The translations under genes and the position numbers were made by a program. Below, one piece after another: positions 1 through 6,125 of a stretch of 11,580 bases of DNA. Below the pieces are notes generated by a model. It was not told where the DNA came from. It was given only the letters and a program-made list of their open reading frames with translations, and searched no databases. The DNA comes from Flavobacterium sp. (GTDB lineage Bacteria; Bacteroidota; Bacteroidia; Flavobacteriales; Flavobacteriaceae): the NCBI GenBank assembly GCA_030682755.1, contig JAUXNR010000892.1, positions 1 to 11,580 on the forward strand, written 5' to 3'. Position 1 is the first letter of the stretch; every line of letters starts with the position of its first letter.

Positions 1-585
1 AATCCCAAAGAAATTGCAAAAGTTATTAAAACGCTTAAGGATGGCGGACTCATTATTTATCCCACAGATACTGTATATGGGTTGGGCTGTGACATCACCA
101 ATACCAAAGCTTTGGAACGGATTGCAAAAATAAAAGGCATCAAATTAGAAAAAGCTAATTTTTCATTTGTTTGTCATGATTTGAGTAATCTTTCAGATTA
201 TGTCAGACAAATTGATACTGCAACCTTTAAAATTTTAAAAAGAGCTTTACCGGGACCTTATACCTTTATTTTACCGGGAAATAATAATTTACCTAAAGAA
301 TTTAAAAAGAAAAAAACAGTTGGTATCCGTGTGCCGGATAATGCCATAACGCTTGAAATTGTTCGTCAGTTGGGAAACCCAATTGTTTCAACGTCTATTC
401 ATGATGACGATGAGGTATTGGAATATTCCACAGACCCGGAGTTAATCTTTGAAAAATGGCAAAATCTTGTTGATTTGGTTATTGATGGCGGTTATGGAGA
501 TAACCAACCCTCAACCATCATTGATTTATCTGAACACGAGCCTGAAATCATAAGGGAAGGCAAAGGAAGCCTTGATATACTCTAA
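1..585 (+). CDS. YrdC/Sua5/YciO-family protein (L-threonylcarbamoyladenylate synthase-like), 5' end missing
   Basis: The frame is open from base 1, so the gene starts before the window; 194 residues are visible and the family is usually about 205 long. A TTG at 82 lies inside the conserved motif PTDTVYGLG (visible residues 21-29) and is not the start. The family makes L-threonylcarbamoyladenylate from threonine, bicarbonate and ATP for t6A37 tRNA modification. This copy resembles the YciO branch: STSIH (130-134) stands where TsaC has STSAN, and it also has VGIRVPDN, a VDLVIDGGYG block and an IIREGKG tail. The KxR motif of true TsaC/Sua5 reads KGI (45-47). The fold assignment is firm, but the enzymatic role is uncertain. 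The gene converges on an OmpA-family gene across a shared terminator. Confidence 0.88.
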   Translation, partial: NPKEIAKVIKTLKDGGLIIYPTDTVYGLGCDITNTKALERIAKIKGIKLEKANFSFVCHDLSNLSDYVRQIDTATFKILKRALPGPYTFILPGNNNLPKEFKKKKTVGIRVPDNAITLEIVRQLGNPIVSTSIHDDDEVLEYSTDPELIFEKWQNLVDLVIDGGYGDNQPSTIIDLSEHEPEIIREGKGSLDIL

Positions 586-614
586 AAAAAAACGCCTCAT
601 AATAGAGGCGTTTT
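584..614. terminator. Bidirectional intrinsic terminator
   Basis: CGCCTC (593-598) pairs with GAGGCG (605-610) around the loop ATAATA. A-T pairs extend the stem to ten base pairs (589-598 with 605-614). A run of A lies to the left and a T-rich run to the right, so both strands give a hairpin followed by U. It sits between two convergent genes and can end transcripts from both sides. Confidence 0.9.
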
Positions 615-634
615 CTTTGTATTGAATTCAGGAA

Positions 635-1471
635 TTATTTTCCTGTTTGTTTTTTCATTTCTTTTTCAATCATGTCATAAAACTGATCAATTTTTGGCAT
701 AACAATAATTCTTGTTCTTCTGTTTGCCGCACGATTTTCAACCGTATTGTTAGCAACTAAAGGTTGGAATTCTCCTCTTCCTGCTGCAATCATTTGTTTC
801 GGATTAACTTTGTGATCGTTTGTTAATACACGAACTACTGCTGTAGCACGTTTTGCACTTAAATCCCAGTTGTCCAACAAAACACCGTTTCTGTATGGAA
901 CGTTGTCGGTGTGACTTTCAACCATACATTCAAAATCCGGTTTGTCGTTTACAACTTTTGCAACTTTTCCTAAAATTTCTTTAGCTCGGTCGCTAATTTC
1001 ATAACTTCCAGATTTGAAAAGCAATTTGTCTGCAATAGAAATCATTACAACTCCTTTTTCAACATTAATTTGAATGTCCGGATCGCTGATTCCAACAGCA
1101 CCTTTTAAACTGGTAACAAGTGCTAATGTCACACTGTCTTTACGAGTTAATGCATCTTGAAGTCTAGAAATTTTTAAATCTTTCTCTTTTAAACTTTCTA
1201 AAGATTTTTCAAGGTTTTCAGCACCTTTTGCAGATAACAACGTTACATTACCAACATTGCTAATCAAGTCAGAATTGGTTTTTTTCAAATCCGAAATTTG
1301 ACTGTTCAACAAATCTTTTTCATTTAAACACATGTTCAACTTTACAGTTGTTGAATTTAACATGTCTTGACATTCTTTGTTTTTTGCTTCTAATTCAGCA
1401 ATCTTCTTTTTTGTTCCGCATGATCCTAATGTCATGGCAGCGATGGAAACGAATAAAATCAGTCTTTTCAT
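635..1471 (-). CDS. OmpA-family lipoprotein with coiled coil (peptidoglycan-binding)
   Basis: The product is 278 residues from the ATG at 1471. That start is chosen because it opens a lipoprotein signal (MKRLILFVSIAAMTLGSC, lipobox LGSC with Cys18); an upstream in-frame ATG at 1525 would bury the signal and precedes the likely promoter. Residues 21-115 are rich in heptad-like Leu/Lys/Glu and probably form a coiled coil. Residues about 135-258 are an OmpA/MotB C-terminal domain, with LLFKSGSYEI, SHTDN (186-190), NWDLSAKRA, AAGRGEFQP and NRAANRRTRI. In this family the Asp of HTDN and the Arg of NRRxRI bind diaminopimelate in peptidoglycan. It probably tethers the outer membrane to the cell wall. 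Relatives are sometimes called MotB, but no flagellar genes are near. The specific role is unknown. Confidence 0.9.
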   Translation of the reverse strand: MKRLILFVSIAAMTLGSCGTKKKIAELEAKNKECQDMLNSTTVKLNMCLNEKDLLNSQISDLKKTNSDLISNVGNVTLLSAKGAENLEKSLESLKEKDLKISRLQDALTRKDSVTLALVTSLKGAVGISDPDIQINVEKGVVMISIADKLLFKSGSYEISDRAKEILGKVAKVVNDKPDFECMVESHTDNVPYRNGVLLDNWDLSAKRATAVVRVLTNDHKVNPKQMIAAGRGEFQPLVANNTVENRAANRRTRIIVMPKIDQFYDMIEKEMKKQTGK

Positions 1472-1491
1472 TGGTGATGGGTTTTGTTTTA

Positions 1492-1499
1492 CAAATTTA
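1492..1499 (-). promoter_or_regulatory. Putative -7 promoter element of the OmpA-family gene
   Basis: On the minus strand the bases read TAAATTTG, a full match to the Bacteroidota -7 consensus TAnnTTTG, 20 bases before the chosen ATG. A second, weaker copy (AATCTTTG) lies at 1511-1518. No convincing -33 TTTG is correctly spaced, so the call rests on the -7 box only. Confidence 0.4.
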
Positions 1500-1543
1500 A
1501 GCATAATTAGCAAAGATTGTACCAAATAAATTATAAAAAAATA

Positions 1544-2554
1544 TTAATTTAAATCAGTAAAATACCGCTGTTTCTTTATATAATACGCAAAAACGATACT
1601 TGGAACGCTATAGTATTTTTGGGGTTTAACTTTAACTCTTTTTTTAGAAATTTTTCCAATTAGGCTATAAAAAGAAAAATGTGCCTTCAAAATGGCAAAA
1701 AAATGCTTGAATTTACCCATTATTAAAAATCGAACGCCAGCAATGCCATCCAATATAAGACGAAAAAACACAATGGGTAGAATTTGATTAGCAGGTAAAT
1801 TTTTAACTAACATAAGCAAAGAGTTTCTGAAATTCAAAAAGGTTTTTTTAGGATTTGAAGTTTCTAAAGTGGCTCCTCCCAAATGATATACTGTTGAAAA
1901 TCCACAATAACGTACGACATGGTTTTGATTGAAAGCCCGCCAACATAAATCAATCTCTTCTTGATGAGCAAAAAAATCAGAATCAAATCCATTTAAAGAT
2001 TGAAAAACAGACTTTCGTATAAAAAAGCAAGCACCTGTTGCCCAAAAAATAGTTGAAACATCATCGTATTGATGGGTGTCTTTTTCTAAAGTCATGAAAA
2101 TTCGTCCACGACAATACGGATATCCAAATTTGTCAATAAAACCACCGCCGGCACCGGCATACTCAAAATAGTCTTTGTTTTTATAGTCTAAAATTTTTGG
2201 TTGAATAATAGCCGTTTTCGGTTCGTTTTCAAATAATTTTATGATGGGTTGCAACCAATTTTCTGTAACTTCAACATCAGAATTTAGCAATGCATAAAAT
2301 TCTTCTTCAACATTTTCTAATGCCACATTATAACCTCCTGCAAAACCAAAATTGTCTTTGTTTTGAATAATATTAACTGAAGGAAAATTTTCCAGTAAAA
2401 AAGAAATAGAGTTATCAGTAGAATTATTATCTGCCACATAAATAGTGGCTTCCGGTGAATATTTCACAACAGAAGGTAGGTATTTTTCTAAAAGGTTGAC
2501 ACCATTCCAATTTAAAATGACAACGGCTACTTTATTTTTCGGTGGATTATTCAA
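1544..2554 (-). CDS. Glycosyltransferase family 2 protein
   Basis: The product has 336 residues. The N-terminal half is a GT-A fold: VAVVILNWNG (9-18), nucleotide-binding ADNNSTDNS (41-49), NKDNFGFAGG (65-74), the DxD-like LLNSDVEV (89-96) and the catalytic-loop region HQEEIDLCWR (197-206). Residues 257-280 are hydrophobic and may associate with the membrane. Such enzymes move a sugar from a nucleotide donor onto a polysaccharide or lipid carrier; rhamnosyltransferase-type enzymes are the closest style, but donor and acceptor cannot be read from sequence. The start is TTG: no ATG lies between the preceding in-frame stop and the conserved strand at residue 9. The upstream nuclease-fold gene stops only four bases before this TTG, so the two are probably co-transcribed and perhaps translationally coupled. 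Confidence 0.9.
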   Translation of the reverse strand: MNNPPKNKVAVVILNWNGVNLLEKYLPSVVKYSPEATIYVADNNSTDNSISFLLENFPSVNIIQNKDNFGFAGGYNVALENVEEEFYALLNSDVEVTENWLQPIIKLFENEPKTAIIQPKILDYKNKDYFEYAGAGGGFIDKFGYPYCRGRIFMTLEKDTHQYDDVSTIFWATGACFFIRKSVFQSLNGFDSDFFAHQEEIDLCWRAFNQNHVVRYCGFSTVYHLGGATLETSNPKKTFLNFRNSLLMLVKNLPANQILPIVFFRLILDGIAGVRFLIMGKFKHFFAILKAHFSFYSLIGKISKKRVKVKPQKYYSVPSIVFAYYIKKQRYFTDLN

Positions 2555-2558
2555 GTTG

Positions 2559-3005
2559 TTATAAATTAAATTCAGGAAGGTCTCTTAAAAAATTATACTT
2601 TGATTGCTCAAAATCAATTTCACAAAAATAATGATTCAAGCCATTGGTTACCATTAAATATGTTGCATTTAAAATTAAATTATAGCGAGCCAGTTGATCA
2701 AAGGTGGTTTGATTGAGTTTAATTTCAGGTGCTTTGCATTCAATAAGCAAATAAATACTGCCGTCCGGTTTGAATGCTACAACGTCATATCGTTTTGTTA
2801 TTCCGTTTTGAATGATTTGTTTTTCAACATTTATTAAAGCTTTTGGGTATTTTTTTTCAACTATCAAATAATGAACCACATGCTGTCTAACCCATTCTTC
2901 GGGTGTAAGAATCACAAATTTTTTACGAACTTCATCAAAAATAGAGACTTTATTTTCACTATTTTTGAATCGAAAGTTAAACGTCGGAAAATTGAGCTTT
3001 TGCAT
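2559..3005 (-). CDS. Type I restriction enzyme R protein N-terminal-domain (HSDR_N-like) protein, stand-alone
   Basis: The product is 148 residues and resembles only the nuclease part of HsdR. Residues 22-130 carry a PD-(D/E)XK core: RYDVV with Asp74, then LLIECKAP with Glu89 and Lys91, and a following TFDQLARYN with Gln104, a pattern seen in HsdR and related endonucleases. There is no helicase motor, specificity subunit or methyltransferase nearby, so this is not a complete restriction system. From memory, short proteins of this kind are common in Bacteroidota next to holA; their function is not established. The ATG at 3005 faces holA divergently across 66 bases, and a TTG-initiated glycosyltransferase follows after four bases. 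Confidence 0.85.
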   Translation of the reverse strand: MQKLNFPTFNFRFKNSENKVSIFDEVRKKFVILTPEEWVRQHVVHYLIVEKKYPKALINVEKQIIQNGITKRYDVVAFKPDGSIYLLIECKAPEIKLNQTTFDQLARYNLILNATYLMVTNGLNHYFCEIDFEQSKYNFLRDLPEFNL

Positions 3006-3009
3006 GGTG

Positions 3010-3017
3010 TAAATATA
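3010..3017 (-). promoter_or_regulatory. Weak candidate -7 element for the HSDR_N-like gene
   Basis: The minus strand reads TATATTTA, one mismatch from TAnnTTTG, four bases before the ATG at 3005. That would leave almost no leader. The whole divergent gap (3006-3071) must hold promoters in both directions, but no perfect consensus copy is visible for either gene. Confidence 0.2.
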
Positions 3018-3071
3018 AATAGTTTACTCCAAAACGGGAAGCATTAAACGGACGCTTTTATAAAATTTACT

Positions 3072-4076
3072 ATGGACGAAGTCATTGGCATCATAAACGA
3101 TTTAAAACAAAAAAAATTCAAACCGGTTTATTTTTTAATGGGTGAAGAACCTTATTATATTGATAGATTGTCTGATTATATTGAAAACGCCATCTTGACA
3201 GAAGAAGAAAGGGGTTTCAATCAAATGGTTTTATACGGAAGAGATGTTACGGTTGAAGATATCATTTCAAACGCCAAACGTTATCCGATGATGGCAGAAT
3301 ATCAAGTTATAATTGTAAAAGAAGCACAAGATTTATCACGAACCATTGAAAATTTGTTGTCGTATGTAGAAAATCCGCAACCTACAACCATTTTGGTTTT
3401 TGCATATAAATATAAAAGTTTAGATAAACGAAAATCATTAGCAAAATCAATTCAAAAGAAAGGATTGCTTTTTGAAAGTAAAAAGCTGTATGACAATCAA
3501 GTAGGTGGTTGGATTTCAAGAGTTTTAAAAGGAAAAGGTTATACCATTGAACCAAAGGCGGCAGAAATGTTGGTTGAGTTTTTGGGAACTGATTTGAATA
3601 AAATCAATAATGAATTAGAAAAATTGCAAATCATACTTCCTGTCGGTACCACCATAACGGCCATTCACATTGAAGAAAACATTGGGTTTAGCAAAGATTT
3701 TAATGTTTTTGAGTTGAGAAAAGCAATTGGCAACAAATCGATTTTGCAATCTTATAAAATTGCGGATCACTTTGCACAAAACAAAAAAGAGTATCCAATG
3801 GTTGTAACAACTGGATTGGTGTTTTCTTTTTTTGTTCAATTGTTGCAATATCATGGTTTGAAGGATAAATCTTCGGGAAATGTTTCAAAAATGTTAGGTA
3901 TTAAGCCATTTTTTGTTCCGGATTATGTGACTGCAGCCAAAAATTTTCCCATGAAAAAAGTAAGTGGTATTGTTTCCACACTCAGAGATATTGATTCCAA
4001 AAGCAAAGGTGTTGGAGCCAATCAAATGCATGAATCTGATTTACTCAAAGAAATGTTGATTAAAATATTCAATTAA
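3072..4076 (+). CDS. holA: DNA polymerase III subunit delta
   Basis: The 334-residue product matches the usual length of HolA (E. coli about 343). Delta is the clamp-loader 'wrench' that opens the beta sliding clamp during loading by the gamma/tau complex. The N-terminal block PVYFLMGEEPYYI (18-30) is the family hallmark, with an AAA+-like fold lacking a nucleotide-binding P-loop, as expected for delta. The motif VFAYKYKSLDKR (109-120) and the helix LGTDLNKINNELEKL (171-185) are typical, and the C-terminal helical collar ends in a conserved-style SDLLKEMLIKIF. The start is an ATG closely preceding the conserved strand. The HSDR_N-like gene lies divergently upstream, and a small membrane-protein gene follows 71 bases downstream behind its own putative promoter. 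Confidence 0.95.
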   Translation: MDEVIGIINDLKQKKFKPVYFLMGEEPYYIDRLSDYIENAILTEEERGFNQMVLYGRDVTVEDIISNAKRYPMMAEYQVIIVKEAQDLSRTIENLLSYVENPQPTTILVFAYKYKSLDKRKSLAKSIQKKGLLFESKKLYDNQVGGWISRVLKGKGYTIEPKAAEMLVEFLGTDLNKINNELEKLQIILPVGTTITAIHIEENIGFSKDFNVFELRKAIGNKSILQSYKIADHFAQNKKEYPMVVTTGLVFSFFVQLLQYHGLKDKSSGNVSKMLGIKPFFVPDYVTAAKNFPMKKVSGIVSTLRDIDSKSKGVGANQMHESDLLKEMLIKIFN

Positions 4077-4123
4077 AACCACTAGTTTTTCATCATTTCT
4101 TTTTCAAAACCTTTTAAAAACAC

Positions 4124-4131
4124 GATATTTG
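4124..4131 (+). promoter_or_regulatory. Putative -7 promoter element for the small membrane protein and ettA
   Basis: GATATTTG followed by CAC differs from TAnnTTTG only at the first base. It lies 16 bases before the first ATG at 4148. Nothing similar occurs in the 25 bases before ettA, so this promoter probably serves both genes. Confidence 0.45.
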
Positions 4132-4147
4132 CACCTTTAAATTTTAC

Positions 4148-4333
4148 ATGATGGGAATAAATAAAAATACAATTTTAGCTTGGGCAACACTTATAATGAT
4201 TTTAATGGGTTTTTTATTAATCGGTTTGGGAGCGTTTCGATATAATGACGTTGCCGGTTGGGGATTTGGAGCTACTGGGGTAGGCTTCTTAGCCATTGCA
4301 TGGGTGTTTAACGCTTTGAAAGGCAGATTATAA
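4148..4333 (+). CDS. Small two-helix membrane protein (CAL67264-type family)
   Basis: The gene encodes 61 residues (60 if the second ATG, at 4151, is used). Two hydrophobic helices, about 9-30 and 38-57, are joined by the short polar turn RYNDVAG; the end is basic (KGR). The second helix has small-residue packing (GWGFGATGVGF). I recall near-identical proteins in other Flavobacteriaceae under the label CAL67264 family membrane protein; no function is known. It is judged real rather than a chance frame because of its clean two-helix hydrophobicity, the promoter-like element just upstream, and the 25-base spacing to ettA. Joint transcription with ettA is inferred. Confidence 0.8.
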   Translation: MMGINKNTILAWATLIMILMGFLLIGLGAFRYNDVAGWGFGATGVGFLAIAWVFNALKGRL

Positions 4334-4358
4334 AAATTAATACAAAAAAACAACATAT

Positions 4359-6053
4359 ATGTCAGACGATAAAAAAGTAATTTTTTCAATGTCTCGAGTG
4401 AGTAAAACCTACTCGAGTACGAATAAACAAGTTTTAAAAGATATTTATTTAAGCTTTTTCTATGGTGCTAAAATTGGAATCCTTGGTTTAAACGGTTCCG
4501 GAAAATCATCATTATTAAAAATTATTGCCGGAGTTGATAAAAATTATCAAGGCGATGTGGTTTTTGCTCCCGGTTATAAAGTAGGTTATTTGGAACAAGA
4601 ACCCATTTTAGACGAAACCAAAACCGTTATTGAAATTGTTAGAGAAGGAGCAGCAGAAACCATAGCTTTATTGGATGAATTCAATAAGTTAAACGACATG
4701 TTTGGCTTACCGGAAGTTTATGAAGATGCAGATAAAATGCAAAAGTTGATGGACAGACAAGCGGAACTTCAAGATAAAATTGACGCTGCCGGAGCTTGGG
4801 AAATTGATAATAAATTGGAGGTTGCCATGGATGCCTTAAGAACTCCTGAGCCTGACACGCCAATAAAAGTGCTTTCAGGTGGAGAAAAAAGACGAGTGGC
4901 ATTGTGTAGATTATTATTACAACAACCTGATGTGTTACTTTTGGATGAGCCAACCAACCATTTAGATGCAGAATCAGTTTTGTGGTTAGAACAACATTTA
5001 CAGCAATATCCGGGAACTGTAATTGCAGTAACGCACGACAGGTATTTCTTAGATAATGTTGCGGGATGGATTTTAGAGTTAGATAGAGGCGAAGGTATTC
5101 CATGGAAAGGAAACTACTCTTCTTGGTTAGACCAAAAAACCAAACGAATGGAATTGGAAGAAAAAGTAGCTTCCAAGAGAAGAAAAACATTAGAACGCGA
5201 GTTAGATTGGGTAAGACAAGGTGCAAAAGGCCGACAAACAAAACAAAAAGCACGTTTGCAAAATTATGATAAACTCTTAAACGAAGACCAAAAAGAGTTG
5301 GATGAAAAATTAGAGTTATACATTCCAAACGGTCCGCGTTTGGGAACCAATGTTATTGAAGCCAAAGGTGTTTCAAAAGCTTATGGAGATAAATTATTAT
5401 ATGAAGATTTAAATTTCAGATTGCCACAAGCCGGAATAGTTGGAATTATTGGACCGAATGGTGCAGGTAAAACCACAATTTTCAAAATGATTATGAATGA
5501 AGAAAATCCGGATAAAGGAGAATTCACAACCGGAGATACTGTGAAAATTGCTTATGTAGATCAATCGCATAGTAATATTGATCTGGACAAATCAATTTGG
5601 GAAAATTTCTGTGACGGTCAAGAATTAATTATGATGGGAGGACGTCAAGTGAATTCAAGAGCGTATTTGAGCCGATTTAATTTTGGCGGAAGTGACCAAA
5701 ATAAAAAGGTTTCTACGTTATCAGGTGGAGAACGGAACCGTTTGCATTTGGCAATGACATTAAAAGAAGAAGGTAACGTATTGCTTTTAGATGAGCCAAC
5801 AAATGACTTGGATGTTAATACATTACGTGCTCTTGAAGAAGGTTTAGAAAACTTTGCAGGATGTGCCGTTATTATTTCCCACGATCGTTGGTTCTTGGAC
5901 AGAATTTGTACACATATATTAGCATTTGAAGGAGATTCACAAGTTTATTTCTTTGAAGGAAGTTTTACAGAATATGAAGAAAACAAAAGAAAACGACTTG
6001 GAGCAGATGTTACTCCTAAACGAATAAAATATAAAAAATTAGTTAGAAATTAA
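4359..6053 (+). CDS. ettA: Energy-dependent translational throttle protein EttA (ABC-F ATPase)
   Basis: The product has 564 residues (E. coli EttA about 555) and no membrane segment. It is a tandem ABC ATPase. Domain 1 has Walker A GLNGSGKSS (43-51), signature LSGGE (172-176), Walker B LLLDEPTNHLD (193-203) and H-loop His226. The charged P-site tRNA-interaction linker spans about 245-325. Domain 2 has Walker A GPNGAGKTT (365-373), LSGGE (454-458), LLLDEPTNDLD (475-485) and His508. An insertion in domain 1 around residues 95-145 corresponds to the EttA arm, and the tail PKRIKYKKL is characteristic of EttA. Known EttA binds the ribosomal E site and gates entry into elongation according to the ATP/ADP ratio. 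Both catalytic glutamates (197, 479) are present. It follows the small membrane-protein gene and ends at a strong terminator. Confidence 0.95.
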   Translation: MSDDKKVIFSMSRVSKTYSSTNKQVLKDIYLSFFYGAKIGILGLNGSGKSSLLKIIAGVDKNYQGDVVFAPGYKVGYLEQEPILDETKTVIEIVREGAAETIALLDEFNKLNDMFGLPEVYEDADKMQKLMDRQAELQDKIDAAGAWEIDNKLEVAMDALRTPEPDTPIKVLSGGEKRRVALCRLLLQQPDVLLLDEPTNHLDAESVLWLEQHLQQYPGTVIAVTHDRYFLDNVAGWILELDRGEGIPWKGNYSSWLDQKTKRMELEEKVASKRRKTLERELDWVRQGAKGRQTKQKARLQNYDKLLNEDQKELDEKLELYIPNGPRLGTNVIEAKGVSKAYGDKLLYEDLNFRLPQAGIVGIIGPNGAGKTTIFKMIMNEENPDKGEFTTGDTVKIAYVDQSHSNIDLDKSIWENFCDGQELIMMGGRQVNSRAYLSRFNFGGSDQNKKVSTLSGGERNRLHLAMTLKEEGNVLLLDEPTNDLDVNTLRALEEGLENFAGCAVIISHDRWFLDRICTHILAFEGDSQVYFFEGSFTEYEENKRKRLGADVTPKRIKYKKLVRN

Positions 6054-6060
6054 TTTAATT

Positions 6061-6088
6061 AAATCCTGAGAAATCAGGATTTTTTTTT
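6061..6088 (+). terminator. Intrinsic terminator of ettA
   Basis: AAATCCTGA (6061-6069) pairs with TCAGGATTT (6074-6082) around the loop GAAA, a stable GNRA tetraloop. A run of nine T (6080-6088) overlaps the stem end. The T-run is also in the -33 region of the next promoter. Confidence 0.9.
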
Positions 6089-6118
6089 GATAAAATAGTT
6101 TATATTTGATAAAATATA
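6086..6118 (+). repeat. Direct and inverted repeats over the kinase promoter
   Basis: The 12-base word TTTGATAAAATA occurs at 6086-6097 and again at 6105-6116 (19-base period). The second copy lies within an 18-base inverted repeat at 6101-6118: TATATTT, spacer GATA, AAATATA. The arrangement could be an operator, but the bases are nearly all A and T, so chance is a serious alternative. Confidence 0.4.
6101..6108 (+). promoter_or_regulatory. Putative -7 promoter element of the hybrid histidine kinase gene
   Basis: TATATTTG fully matches TAnnTTTG and lies 17 bases before the ATG at 6126. The -33 position falls in the T-run of the ettA terminator, so no distinct TTTG box can be assigned. Confidence 0.5.
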
Positions 6119-6125
6119 ATTTAGG

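Noticed and set aside
2559..3005. A restriction-modification system
   Set aside because: Only the nuclease-like N-terminal portion of an HsdR-type protein is present. No motor domain, HsdM or HsdS is seen within the window.
3615..3888. Two open frames antisense to holA
   Set aside because: They overlap each other and a clear holA gene, lack any family features and have no promoter-like element.
4075..4090. Possible terminator after holA (AAAAC, CACTA loop, GTTTT)
   Set aside because: The stem is only five pairs, four of them A-T, too weak to call, although T-rich sequence follows.
4393..4417. A 7-bp inverted repeat (CTCGAGT / ACTCGAG) near the 5' end of ettA
   Set aside because: It falls entirely in Ser, Arg, Val and Thr codons of the conserved N-terminus, has an 11-base loop and no T-run, and could easily arise by chance.
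4681..5328. A 215-codon open frame antisense to ettA
   Set aside because: It lies wholly within a well-supported ABC-F gene, its translation has no recognisable domain, and its hydrophobic Leu/Phe-rich content is what the complement of an AT-rich coding strand gives.
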